Source: Sutcliffiella horikoshii
Lineage (GTDB): Bacteria > Bacillota > Bacilli > Bacillales > Bacillaceae_I
Direction: 5' to 3'
Assembly: GCA_001636495.1 (NCBI GenBank)
Contig: KV440964.1
Location: forward strand, 636,666-700,665
Length of the DNA stretch: 64,000 nt
Shown here in pieces: positions 8,564 to 16,375 of this stretch. The notes beneath the pieces are model-generated. The model searched no databases and was not told the origin of the DNA. It saw nothing but the letters and a program-made list of their open reading frames with translations. Each line of letters starts with the position of its first letter. Position 1 is the first letter of the stretch. Made by a program: the position numbers and the translations under genes.

Positions 8564-9535
8564 ATGCAAAATGAAAAAATAGCCCGTTTAGTAGAAGTGG
8601 CTAAAATGTATTATTTATTCAATTACAGCCAACAGGAAATTGCCAAAAAACTTGGCGTATCACGTCCGACCGTATCACGACTGTTGGACCAGGCAAAACA
8701 GGATGGAGTCGTACATATCAAGATCTGTGATCCAACAGAGGATGTGAATGGACTGGCAAAACGCCTCCAAGAGACATTCAAACTGAGAGACTGCGTCGTC
8801 ACTTCTGTCCCAGCTTATGAGGATACTCATATAAAAGCAAAAGTCGGCGAGGCGGCTGCCGAATACTTGTACAGCATCGTGAAAAACGGCGATACGATCG
8901 GTATAACCTGGGGGACAACACTTTATCAATTGGCACAGCAGCTGAACCCTAAAAGTGTCCACGATGTGGAGATTGTTCAATTGAATGGCGGAGTAAGCTA
9001 TTCGGAGCTCAATACCCACGCATCCGATATCATTAATGGACTGGCTGTCGCCTTCCACACAACGCCGCACTTTCTACCAGTTCCGGCAGTGGTCGATCAC
9101 CCTGTCGTAAAGCAGGCGATTGTCGCTGATCGGCATATCAATAAAGTGCTCGATCTTGGAAGGAAAGCCAATATTGCCATCTACACAGTAGGAGAAGCTG
9201 GAGAGCAGTCGACCCTGATGAGGGCGGGATATTTTCTGGACAGTGATGTGGAGACACTGAAGAAAAATGAAACGGTGGCGGATATCTGCTCGCGGTTCAT
9301 CGACATCAATGGACATATCAGCAACCAGTCCTTGAATGACCGCACCATTGGCATTGAGCTTTCACACCTTGCCGAAAAAGAGTACAGCATTCTTGTGGCA
9401 GGTGGAAATAAGAAAGTCGAAGGTATCTTGGGGGCACTTAACGGACAATATGCCAATGTCCTGATAACCGATCAATATACAGCTAAAGCTTTGTTGGAAA
9501 TGGGGGAGAGGAAAAATGGATCGAGCGACGATTAA
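8564..9535 (+). CDS. deoR: DeoR/SorC-family transcriptional regulator of deoxyribonucleoside use
   Basis: Cytoplasmic repressor of 323 aa. The N-terminal helix-turn-helix (YSQQEIAKKLGVSRPTVSRL, residues about 19-40) is followed by the SorC sugar-phosphate-binding domain (GITWGTTLYQLA, VQLNGGV). The architecture is that of B. subtilis DeoR, a SorC-family protein that senses deoxyribose-5-phosphate, and the operon ends in deoC, so the same effector is likely here. It has its own strong promoter with operator-like and cre sequences and would be autoregulated. The last 20 bases overlap the start of pduL. Confidence 0.85.
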   Translation: MQNEKIARLVEVAKMYYLFNYSQQEIAKKLGVSRPTVSRLLDQAKQDGVVHIKICDPTEDVNGLAKRLQETFKLRDCVVTSVPAYEDTHIKAKVGEAAAEYLYSIVKNGDTIGITWGTTLYQLAQQLNPKSVHDVEIVQLNGGVSYSELNTHASDIINGLAVAFHTTPHFLPVPAVVDHPVVKQAIVADRHINKVLDLGRKANIAIYTVGEAGEQSTLMRAGYFLDSDVETLKKNETVADICSRFIDINGHISNQSLNDRTIGIELSHLAEKEYSILVAGGNKKVEGILGALNGQYANVLITDQYTAKALLEMGERKNGSSDD

Positions 9536-10205
9536 GGCGCTGGTGAAAGAGGTCGTCCAAAACACCATCCAAGCATCAAACAAACAGGTCCCGATTGCCG
9601 TATCCAACCGGCATGTCCATCTGTCTCCCGAGCATGTGGAGCGACTGTTCGGGAGGGGCTATGAGCTGAAAAGGCAGAAGGACCTCTCGCAGCCGAACCA
9701 GTTTGCTGCAAAAGAAACGGTAACACTGATTGGTCCAAAAGGAAGAATTCAAAAAGTGCGCGTGCTTGGACCTGCAAGAGGGCAAACACAAGTCGAAATT
9801 TCCCTTTTTGACGGATTCACTTTAGGGGTGACACCGCCAATCCGCCAGTCAGGAGACTTGGCAGGTTCGGAATCCATCACCATCATGGGACCAAGGGGAC
9901 AAATCACATTAGCTGAAGGGTTGATTTGTGCTTCCCGGCATATCCATATGCATCCGGATGATGGAGAGAGGTTTGACGTAAAGGACGGGGACATGGTGGA
10001 TATTAAAGTGGAAGGCCCGCGTAGCGTCACTTACACCAATGTTCTTATTAGGATCTCACCTAAATACAGGCTGGAAATGCACATCGATCTCGATGAGGCA
10101 AATGCGGCCAATATCATTAATGGACAGCTTGGGGAAATCACCGCCATCAAATGTGCTCCAGATAGGGAGGGAGGTTGTGGCTGTGGATGTAAAGGAAACG
10201 GTTAG
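9516..10205 (+). CDS. pduL: Phosphate acyltransferase PduL with encapsulation peptide
   Basis: Transfers the acyl group of acetyl-CoA to phosphate, giving acetyl-phosphate and regenerating CoA inside the microcompartment. 229 aa; two PduL half domains with metal-binding histidine motifs SNRHVHLS and ASRHIHMH. Residues 1-20 contain an amphipathic helix (IKALVKEVVQNTI) of the encapsulation-peptide type, followed by a short linker. The C-terminus is unusual: a Cys/Gly-rich tail CGCGCKGNG encoded by the DNA that also carries the ribosome binding site and start of the next gene. ATG start behind GGGGAGAGG, within the end of the regulator gene. Confidence 0.92.
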   Translation: MDRATIKALVKEVVQNTIQASNKQVPIAVSNRHVHLSPEHVERLFGRGYELKRQKDLSQPNQFAAKETVTLIGPKGRIQKVRVLGPARGQTQVEISLFDGFTLGVTPPIRQSGDLAGSESITIMGPRGQITLAEGLICASRHIHMHPDDGERFDVKDGDMVDIKVEGPRSVTYTNVLIRISPKYRLEMHIDLDEANAANIINGQLGEITAIKCAPDREGGCGCGCKGNG

Positions 10206-10920
10206 AGAGCTGGTCAAGCAGGCAGTCGAAGCGTACATATCCGAGCAAGCCAAGGACACTCTTACCTCTGATCGAAAAAGGATACCAGCCATCACCCTCC
10301 TTTTAAACTATCAATCTACCGACCCAGAGGGTATTTTGAAAGCGGTTACGGAAATAAAGTCCTCCTTTGAGGTGAGATTAGTAGCTTCAAAGGAATGGGA
10401 GGAGTTGCTTCCTGGTGAAGAAGGAATCCTTCCACTCGAGCGGGCGGACTATAAGGAATTGCAGGCACTATGGACATCAACAGACCTGCTTATCCTCCCG
10501 GTAGCCTCCTTCCAGCTCGTGTCCAAACTTGCACTGATGGTCGACGATGATCGAACCGCCCAGACAGCCATCCAGTTCCAGCTGTTAGGCAAGCCAATCG
10601 TCATTGCCAACAATGAGGTAGAGCTTGGTGTATATCAACAAATCCTGGCACCGCATTCTGTCCAGGAAAAATGGCAAAGTTACATGCGCACCACTCAAAA
10701 GGACCAGGTGAAATGGGTGCCTTTGAATCAGCTTGTACGCGCAGCAAAAGAACAGCACAAGCTATATCAGGAAAAACAGCCACTCGTACTGGCAAAGCAC
10801 ATCGAGCATGCATCAAGGGAAAATGTAAAAGCCCTAACAGTCCCAAAGAAAAGCAAAATCACACCAGTCGCCAAAGACATCGCCAGAGAACTGAAGATTC
10901 AAATTCAAAAAGAAACATAA
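10183..10920 (+). CDS. BMC-associated flavoprotein-like protein with encapsulation peptide
   Basis: A 245-aa protein with no firm assignment. The middle (TDLLILPVASFQLVSKLALM and QLLGKPIVIANNEVE) resembles the flavoprotein family of phosphopantothenoylcysteine decarboxylase and UbiX (ADLIVIAPATANTIAKLA type), so it may bind FMN. The first 19 residues (VKETVRELVKQAVEAYI) form an amphipathic helix like the encapsulation peptides of PduL and DeoC. The frame is open further upstream, but I placed the start at the GTG 10183, nine bases after GGGAGGGAGG, because the targeting helix begins there. It overlaps pduL by 23 bases. Flavoproteins of this type are known from several BMC loci, role unresolved. 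Confidence 0.65.
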   Translation: MDVKETVRELVKQAVEAYISEQAKDTLTSDRKRIPAITLLLNYQSTDPEGILKAVTEIKSSFEVRLVASKEWEELLPGEEGILPLERADYKELQALWTSTDLLILPVASFQLVSKLALMVDDDRTAQTAIQFQLLGKPIVIANNEVELGVYQQILAPHSVQEKWQSYMRTTQKDQVKWVPLNQLVRAAKEQHKLYQEKQPLVLAKHIEHASRENVKALTVPKKSKITPVAKDIARELKIQIQKET

Positions 10921-10929
10921 GGCTGAAGA

Positions 10930-11127
10930 GACTAGTGGATTGGAGCGGAAGGCACTCGACTCCTCGAAAATGCTACGCATTTTCTTCGTGCGATGTTTCG
11001 CTGCCGAAGCCTTCCTTGTCCTGCGGGGGAGTAGCGACAATCTTGAGACCCCGCAGGGCATAGCCCGAGGAGGCTCAAGGTCGCCCCGCGGAAAGCGAGT
11101 GCCTGCAGCGAAATGGAACGGTCTAAC
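10930..11127 (+). repeat. Dispersed repeat family A, copy 1 (subfamily I, expanded)
   Basis: GC-rich structured repeat inserted between the flavoprotein and shell genes inside the BMC operon. Shared core: TAGCGACAATCTTGAGACCC, CCGAGGAGGCTCAAGGTCGC and CCCCGCGGAAAGCGA. This copy carries about 60 extra bases in its left arm, making it longer than the other five copies. No transposase nearby. Confidence 0.85.
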
Positions 11128-11170
11128 TTTATAAGAAGTAAGCGGCTCCTAGAAAGGAGGCAACACACTC

Positions 11171-11470
11171 ATGATCATCGCAAAAGTAACAGGCTCCATC
11201 GTCGCAACCACCAAAGCGGAAAAACTAAAAGGCAAAAAGCTGCTGATTGTGACACCGCTGGACATGAAAACCATTGAAGAAGACGGAAAGCCCCTTGTTG
11301 CCATCGACACAGTCGGATCTGGCGTAGGAGAAGTCGTGTTAATCGTAAGCGGAAGCTCTGCGAGGCAGACAGAAATTACGAACGGGGTACCCGTCGACGC
11401 AGCCATTGTAGGCATCGTGGATCAGATAGAACTAAACGGATCCCAGACCTTTACAAAAGGAGGTAATTAA
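11171..11470 (+). CDS. BMC-P shell vertex protein (EutN/CcmL family), first paralogue
   Basis: Pentameric protein that closes the vertices of the microcompartment shell; 99 aa, full length for the family. Typical features: N-terminal MIIAKVTGSIVATTKAEKLK, LVAIDTVGSGVGEVVLIVSGSSA and the C-terminal AIVGIVDQIEL. AGGAGG ribosome site nine bases before the ATG, directly after repeat A copy 1; the aldehyde dehydrogenase follows after two bases. Confidence 0.92.
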   Translation: MIIAKVTGSIVATTKAEKLKGKKLLIVTPLDMKTIEEDGKPLVAIDTVGSGVGEVVLIVSGSSARQTEITNGVPVDAAIVGIVDQIELNGSQTFTKGGN

Positions 11471-11472
11471 CC

Positions 11473-12906
11473 GTGCAAATCAAGGAAAGTGACATCAAAG
11501 AAATGGTTGCCCAAGTGCTTGCACAGCTTGGTGATGAAAGCAAATCTTCCTCACCCGCTGAACAAGGAAGCATCCGGGATGTCTCACTTGGAAATGGCGT
11601 GTTCCGCACCGTCGATGAAGCGGCAGATGCTGCGACAGAAGCGTGGGACAAGCTGAGGGCGACCCCACTTGAAACACGTAAGAAAATGATAGAAAAAATG
11701 CGCGAAGTAAGCAGGGAACATGCTCAAGCCCTTGCAGAGCTCGCGGTAAAAGAAACAGGACTCGGGCGAGTGGAGGACAAGGTGGCGAAGAACCTATTGG
11801 CTGCTGATAAAACTCCGGGGGTGGAAGACATTGTTGCCACCACCTATTCCGGAGACGGGGGTCTGACCCTTGTGGAATACTCACCAATGGGCGTGTATGG
11901 GGCCATCACGCCATCCACGAACCCGGCAGCAACCATCATCAACAACTCTATTTCGCTCGTAGCTGCAGGGAACGCAGTGGTTTTCAACCCACATCCAAGT
12001 GCCAAACAGGTATCCATCAAGACGATGCAGCTATTGAACGAGGCAATTGTAGCAGCAGGAGGGCCAGCCAACACACTCACTTCTGTTGCGAGTCCCAATA
12101 TTGAGACCTCCAACGAAGTGATGAAGCACCCGAAAGTAAAGGCGTTAGTCGTTACAGGAGGTGGCATCGTGGTACAGGCGGCAATGAGTGCCGGGAAGAA
12201 AGTGATTGCAGCAGGGCCGGGGAACCCACCGGTTGTGGTGGACGAAACAGCGGTTATCTCCAAGGCTGCCAAGGACATCGTAACCGGCGCAAGCTTTGAT
12301 AACAACGTCCTCTGTACAGCGGAAAAAGAAGTGTTTGTTGTCGAGAAAGTAGCCAACTCGTTGAAAAGTGAGATGACCAAAAACGGTGCCATCGAACTGA
12401 AAGGTTACCAACTGGACAAGCTTCTTTCGAAAATATTAGTTAAAAAAGGCGAAAAATACTATCCGAACCGTGACTTTATCGGGAAAGACGCTTCCGTTCT
12501 ACTGGAAGCGGCAGGTATTAGAGCCGACCATAAGGTAAAGCTCATCATCGCTGAGACAAAAGAAGATCACCCATTGGTTCACACAGAAATGCTAATGCCG
12601 ATCCTGCCAATTGTCAGAGTGGCAGATGTAGATAAAGCAATTAGCTTGGCGGTCCAAGCCGAAAAAGGCAACCGACACACCGCCATCATGCATTCCCAGA
12701 ATGTTACCAACCTGACAAAGATGGCAAAAGAAATACAAGCGACCATTTTTGTAAAAAACGGTCCATCTGTTGCAGGTCTCGGCTATCAGAGTGAAGGGTT
12801 TACCACCCTTACCATCGCAGGTCCGACGGGAGAAGGGCTGACATCAGCCAAAACCTTCACACGCCAAAGACGATGCGTGCTTGTAGACAGCTTCAGAATC
12901 ATTTAG
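11473..12906 (+). CDS. CoA-acylating aldehyde dehydrogenase (EutE/PduP type), BMC-targeted
   Basis: Oxidises acetaldehyde with NAD+ and CoA to acetyl-CoA in the microcompartment lumen. 477 aa, GTG start behind AAAGGAGG. The N-terminus (IKESDIKEMVAQVLAQL) is an encapsulation-peptide-like helix separated by a Ser-rich linker from the dehydrogenase fold. The catalytic cysteine is Cys281 in NNVLCTAEKE; the cofactor region GGGIVVQAAMSAGKKVIAAG is visible. With DeoC as the source of acetaldehyde and PduL as the next step, it forms the core aldehyde pathway. No alcohol dehydrogenase is encoded in the locus, so NADH recycling must occur otherwise. Confidence 0.92.
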   Translation: MQIKESDIKEMVAQVLAQLGDESKSSSPAEQGSIRDVSLGNGVFRTVDEAADAATEAWDKLRATPLETRKKMIEKMREVSREHAQALAELAVKETGLGRVEDKVAKNLLAADKTPGVEDIVATTYSGDGGLTLVEYSPMGVYGAITPSTNPAATIINNSISLVAAGNAVVFNPHPSAKQVSIKTMQLLNEAIVAAGGPANTLTSVASPNIETSNEVMKHPKVKALVVTGGGIVVQAAMSAGKKVIAAGPGNPPVVVDETAVISKAAKDIVTGASFDNNVLCTAEKEVFVVEKVANSLKSEMTKNGAIELKGYQLDKLLSKILVKKGEKYYPNRDFIGKDASVLLEAAGIRADHKVKLIIAETKEDHPLVHTEMLMPILPIVRVADVDKAISLAVQAEKGNRHTAIMHSQNVTNLTKMAKEIQATIFVKNGPSVAGLGYQSEGFTTLTIAGPTGEGLTSAKTFTRQRRCVLVDSFRII

Positions 12907-12920
12907 GAGGGGGATGAAAA

Positions 12921-13310
12921 ATGGCAGAACTGAATGAACTACCTCAAGAGGGAAAGCCTGTGGAACCACCTAAAAATAAGAAAAAACAATCAAAACCCAA
13001 ATCTATTAAACAACCATTAGGAGGAATTCAAATGAGTCAAGAAGCATTAGGAATGATCGAAACAAAAGGTCTTATCGGAGCAATTGAAGCAGCAGATGCA
13101 ATGGTGAAAGCGGCAAACGTAACACTTGTAGGAAAAGAGTTTGTTGGTGGCGGTCTTGTAGCAGTCATGGTACGCGGTGATGTAGGAGCAGTTAAAGCAG
13201 CAACAGAAGCTGGAGCAGATGCAGCTGGAAGAGTTGGAAATCTGGTATCTGTACACGTGATTCCACGTCCAAACTCCGAAGTAAACGGAATTTTACCGGC
13301 AGCGAAATAA
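12921..13310 (+). CDS. BMC-H shell protein with alternative N-terminal extension
   Basis: Hexameric shell facet protein. The BMC domain starts at Met38 ([20 protein letters not shown]) and is nearly identical to the second BMC-H at 14920. Upstream and in frame lies a 37-residue Lys/Pro-rich extension ([20 protein letters not shown]...). Both starts look functional: ATG 12921 has AGGAGG ten bases upstream, and ATG 13032 has an ideal AGGAGG seven bases upstream (13019-13024). Two isoforms of 129 and 92 aa are therefore likely, reminiscent of PduB/PduB'. Confidence 0.9.
   Translation: MAELNELPQEGKPVEPPKNKKKQSKPKSIKQPLGGIQMSQEALGMIETKGLIGAIEAADAMVKAANVTLVGKEFVGGGLVAVMVRGDVGAVKAATEAGADAAGRVGNLVSVHVIPRPNSEVNGILPAAK
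13019..13034 (+). promoter_or_regulatory. Internal ribosome binding site and start of the short BMC-H isoform
   Basis: AGGAGG (13019-13024), seven-base spacer, ATG (13032), in frame with the longer form. The same bases encode Leu-Gly-Gly-Ile-Gln of the extension. The site matches the start context of a real gene as well as any other in this operon. Confidence 0.75.
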
Positions 13311-13320
13311 GGTAGAGTAG

Positions 13321-14160
13321 ATGGATCAGTCCATAAAAGCCTATATTAAACAACTTGTCCAAGAGGCAGTAGAACAATCGGCAAGTTCCTTAAACAACTT
13401 GCCAACAAGTACCGGCAGGAAACAATACGTCATTGCCAATTGGAAAATGAACAAAAGCATCCAGGATACGCTGGAGTTTTTACAACAGCTTAAAGAAGGA
13501 AACGGAGTGGAAGTGGTGGTTTGCCCACCTGCCCCACTCCTGTATCCCGCAAAGCTTTCCTTACAAGCACAAAATAAAGGCATTCAAATAGGTGCCCAAA
13601 ATGTTCACCAAGAAGAAAAAGGCGCCTACACAGGGGAGTCGGCAGCAAGCCTGTTAAAAGACATCGGCTGCTCCCATTGCATCATAGGCCACTCCGAAAG
13701 AAGGCAATTTGCACAAGAAGATGACGCAACCGTGAACTTAAAAGCAAAACAAGCCTTAAAAAGGGGTCTGACCCCTATCATCTGCATTGGAGAAACCTTG
13801 GAACAAAAGCAGCAGAACCAGACAGAAAAGGTGTTGACCAAACAGATACTCGGTGCCATGGATGGAATCGATGTATCCCAGGCGGTATTCGCATATGAGC
13901 CGGTATGGGCAATCGGAACCGGGGAATCCGCTACAGCGGAGGAAGCACAGAGTATTCACGGATTTATCCGCTCTGTACTTGAATACCTGAATGAACAGGA
14001 CGCAGAGAAGGTCAGCATTTTATATGGCGGATCTGTAAATGAGAACAATGCGAATGAGTTCGCGTCCATGACCGACATTGATGGTGTCCTTGTCGGAGGA
14101 GCTAGCTTACAGGTGGATTCTTTTCAGAAAATAATCGCTGTATTTGCCAAAGGAGCGTAG
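13321..14160 (+). CDS. tpiA: Triosephosphate isomerase with encapsulation peptide
   Basis: Interconverts glyceraldehyde-3-phosphate and dihydroxyacetone phosphate. 279 aa, about 30 longer than housekeeping TPI because of an N-terminal helix (IKAYIKQLVQEAV) and a Ser/Asn/Thr linker before the TIM barrel begins at YVIANWKMNK. Catalytic residues are intact: Lys in NWKMN, His124 in IIGHSERR and Glu193 in AYEPVWAIGTG; the phosphate loop YGGSVNENN is present. Lies between a shell gene and rpiB. A second, glycolytic tpiA is expected elsewhere in the genome. Targeting to the shell is inferred from the helix. Confidence 0.93.
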   Translation: MDQSIKAYIKQLVQEAVEQSASSLNNLPTSTGRKQYVIANWKMNKSIQDTLEFLQQLKEGNGVEVVVCPPAPLLYPAKLSLQAQNKGIQIGAQNVHQEEKGAYTGESAASLLKDIGCSHCIIGHSERRQFAQEDDATVNLKAKQALKRGLTPIICIGETLEQKQQNQTEKVLTKQILGAMDGIDVSQAVFAYEPVWAIGTGESATAEEAQSIHGFIRSVLEYLNEQDAEKVSILYGGSVNENNANEFASMTDIDGVLVGGASLQVDSFQKIIAVFAKGA

Positions 14161-14163
14161 AAA

Positions 14164-14619
14164 ATGAAAAAAGTTGCAATCGGTAGCGACCATGGTGGAT
14201 ACGAGCTGAAAGAAGCGTTAAAAGGCTATTTGACGGAGCTTGGATATGAATACCTTGATTTCGGCTGCAAAGCAAATGAATCAGTGGATTATCCGGACAT
14301 CGCGTTCTTCGTTGGGGAATGTGTAGCAACAAATCCAGATTACGTCGGCATCATGATTGATGGAGTTGGGGTAGGTAGCGGAATGGTACTGAATAAGATA
14401 CCAGGCGTACGTGGTGCGGTCTGCTGGGACCTATCATCTGTCATCAATAGTCGTGAACACAATAATGCCAACGTCTTATCCATCGGTGGCCAGTTTATCG
14501 GGGAAGGCCTTGCCAAGCAATTGGTGAAGAAATGGCTGGAAACCGACTTTGCAGGCGGCCGCCACGATCGTCGCGTCACAAAAGTTATGGAAATCGAGAG
14601 TCGTTTTATTAAACGCTGA
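14164..14619 (+). CDS. RpiB/LacAB-family sugar-phosphate isomerase-like protein
   Basis: 151 aa, full length for the family, with SDHGG (His10) and SREHNNANVL (His99), the substrate-ring-opening and phosphate-binding elements. The catalytic base is altered: the position of E. coli RpiB Cys66 is Asp66 (IMIDGVGVG), and the Glu used by the mycobacterial type is not in its place either. The protein may act on another pentose phosphate or use Asp66. No encapsulation-peptide extension, so it is probably cytosolic. Three bases after tpiA. Such RpiB-like proteins are markers of sugar-phosphate-utilising BMC loci. Confidence 0.85.
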   Translation: MKKVAIGSDHGGYELKEALKGYLTELGYEYLDFGCKANESVDYPDIAFFVGECVATNPDYVGIMIDGVGVGSGMVLNKIPGVRGAVCWDLSSVINSREHNNANVLSIGGQFIGEGLAKQLVKKWLETDFAGGRHDRRVTKVMEIESRFIKR

Positions 14620-14634
14620 AAGCAGGTTTAGAGC

Positions 14635-14919
14635 ATGTTTGTAGCAAAAGTGATTGGAAATATGATCTGTACCCATAAAGACGAAAACCTGAAAGGGTTA
14701 AAGCTATTAATCGTCCAACCAGTAGATGATCAGTTGCAGGATAAAGGCAAACCACTTGTTGCTATTGACACAATCGGTCAATCGGGAGAAGGAGACCTTG
14801 TTTATCTTGCTAAAAGCAGGGAATCCTCACTGCCATTGAACAAAGACCTTGTCCCATCAGACGCAGGAATACTTGGAATCATCGACTATTACAACGTAAA
14901 ACGAATGGAGGAAATATAA
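14635..14919 (+). CDS. BMC-P shell vertex protein (EutN/CcmL family), second paralogue
   Basis: 94 aa pentamer-forming vertex protein: MFVAKVIGNMICTHKDENLK, LVAIDTIGQSGEGDLVYLAK, GILGIIDYYN. Diverged from the first copy, mainly in the C-terminal half. Its ribosome site (GCAGG) is weaker than those of the neighbours. The stop codon is directly followed by the ATG of the second BMC-H gene. Confidence 0.9.
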   Translation: MFVAKVIGNMICTHKDENLKGLKLLIVQPVDDQLQDKGKPLVAIDTIGQSGEGDLVYLAKSRESSLPLNKDLVPSDAGILGIIDYYNVKRMEEI

Positions 14920-15195
14920 ATGAGCAACGCACTAGGAATGATTGAAACAAAAGGTTTAGTAGGTGCAATTGAAGCAGCAGACGCCATGATGAAGGCAGCT
15001 AACGTATCCCTGGTAGGTAAAGTGCAAGTTGGTGGCGGATTGGTAGCTGTCCTGGTACGCGGTGATGTGGGAGCTGTAAAGGCAGCAACAGAAGCTGGAG
15101 CGGATGCAGCTCAGCGTGTAGGCGAATTCCTATCTGTGCATGTGATCCCAAGACCACATTCCGATATCGAAAAAATTCTTCCTACTACTCTATGA
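14920..15195 (+). CDS. BMC-H shell protein, second paralogue
   Basis: 91 aa hexameric facet protein ([51 protein letters not shown]). Corresponds to the short form of the gene at 12921, without an extension. GGAGG ribosome site within the end of the preceding gene; its stop overlaps the next start in ATGA. Confidence 0.93.
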   Translation: MSNALGMIETKGLVGAIEAADAMMKAANVSLVGKVQVGGGLVAVLVRGDVGAVKAATEAGADAAQRVGEFLSVHVIPRPHSDIEKILPTTL

Positions 15196-15455
15196 AACTA
15201 GCAAAAGTCGTTGGAAATGTCGTTTCGACGATTAAAACACCAAGTCATCAAAACAAAAAGCTCATGGTCGTCATTCCTGTAGATGCAAGCGGCAAAGAGT
15301 GTGGCGACGCTATGATCGCATTCGACCGCTTTCACGCAGGAGCCGGAGACTATGTACTGATACTCGAAGAAGGTGGAGCGGCAAGAGATATATTAGAAGA
15401 CCCTAAAGGCTCTTTTGATGCAGTCATTGCCGGGATTGTCGACCGATTAAACTAA
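15192..15455 (+). CDS. BMC-P shell vertex protein (EutN/CcmL family), third paralogue
   Basis: 87 aa; [20 protein letters not shown] at the N-terminus and [10 protein letters not shown] at the C-terminus are family-typical. Four-base overlap with the BMC-H gene. Three different BMC-P genes and no BMC-T gene are present, so the shell would consist of H hexamers and possibly mixed vertices. Confidence 0.9.
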   Translation: MKLAKVVGNVVSTIKTPSHQNKKLMVVIPVDASGKECGDAMIAFDRFHAGAGDYVLILEEGGAARDILEDPKGSFDAVIAGIVDRLN

Positions 15456-15481
15456 CAGCTAATTAATGCGAGGTGAACACA

Positions 15482-16300
15482 ATGCAAATGGAAGCATTGG
15501 TGGAACAAATTACGAATCAAATCATGGAACAACTGACAAATAAACAACAGCTGGCAGAAGGAAAACCTGCAACCTCAAATACGACTGCATCTAACGTCAA
15601 TAGCTTTGCGAATGCATCGTCCAACCTGATTACAGGACCTTCTATCGCAAGAATGATTGACCATACTCTACTAAAACCAGAAAGCACGAAAGAGCAGGTT
15701 GTAAAGCTTTGTGAAGAAGCGAAAGAATACAATTTCGCAACCGTATGTGTGAATCCTTACTGGGTTTCCACAGCGGCTCAAGAACTGAAGGGTTCCAACG
15801 TAGGAATTACGACTGTAGTCGGCTTCCCGCTTGGTGCTACCAACAGCTTTGTAAAAGTTTCCGAGACACGCGACGCCATTGCAAGTGGCGCAACGGAAAT
15901 TGACATGGTCATGAACATCGGTGCCTTGAAATCCGGCGACTTTGAAACCGTCAAAAAAGACATCGAAGCAGTAGTCCTTGCTGCAAAAGGTAATGCACCA
16001 GTCAAGGTCATTATTGAAACGGGTCTTTTGGAAACAGAAGAAAAGAAAAAGGCTTGTATTCTTGCAAAAATGGCCGGAGCGGACTTTGTTAAGACTTCTA
16101 CAGGATTCGGACCAGGCTGTGCAACAGCAGAGGACATCAAACTCATGCGCGAAGCAGTTGGACCAGATCTAGGCGTAAAGGCTTCTGCATGTGTCCGTGA
16201 CCTGGATACGGCAAGAAAACTCGTTCAAGCAGGAGCAACAAGAATAGGCGCAAGCTCCGGAATCGCCATCGTAACAGGCGGAAAAGGGACAGGGTACTAA
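15482..16300 (+). CDS. deoC: Deoxyribose-phosphate aldolase with encapsulation peptide
   Basis: Splits 2-deoxyribose-5-phosphate into acetaldehyde and glyceraldehyde-3-phosphate, the signature reaction of this locus. 272 aa, about 50 longer than normal DeoC: an N-terminal amphipathic helix ([16 protein letters not shown]) and a 30-residue Asn/Ser/Thr-rich linker precede the barrel, which starts near [12 protein letters not shown]. The Schiff-base lysine is Lys204 in FVKTSTGFG; the proton-relay Asp (EIDMVMNIG) and Lys ([10 protein letters not shown]) are present. I chose ATG 15482 over the in-frame GTG 15473, which overlaps the GCGAGG ribosome site. Last gene before the terminator. Confidence 0.93.
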   Translation: MQMEALVEQITNQIMEQLTNKQQLAEGKPATSNTTASNVNSFANASSNLITGPSIARMIDHTLLKPESTKEQVVKLCEEAKEYNFATVCVNPYWVSTAAQELKGSNVGITTVVGFPLGATNSFVKVSETRDAIASGATEIDMVMNIGALKSGDFETVKKDIEAVVLAAKGNAPVKVIIETGLLETEEKKKACILAKMAGADFVKTSTGFGPGCATAEDIKLMREAVGPDLGVKASACVRDLDTARKLVQAGATRIGASSGIAIVTGGKGTGY

Positions 16301-16311
16301 GACTTTTACAG

Positions 16312-16356
16312 AACAGGATGCCAAAAGGATAACCTCCATGGCATCCTGTTGCTTTT
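16312..16356 (+). terminator. Terminator of the BMC operon
   Basis: AACAGGATGCCA/TGGCATCCTGTT, a perfect 12-bp stem with a 15-base loop followed by GCTTTT, right after deoC. Confidence 0.85.
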
Positions 16357-16375
16357 AAAAATTTAGAAGTAACAT

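Noticed and set aside
10039-10182. Longer version of the flavoprotein gene starting inside pduL
   Set aside because: The extra 48 residues are an out-of-frame reading of pduL, and the ribosome site and targeting helix fit the GTG at 10183.
13762-13776. Palindrome AGGGGTCTGACCCCT inside tpiA as a mobile or regulatory repeat
   Set aside because: It encodes the conserved TPI segment RGLTPI, so coding constraint explains it; kept only as a curiosity because similar GGGTC-GACCC sites occur at 3205 and 38609.
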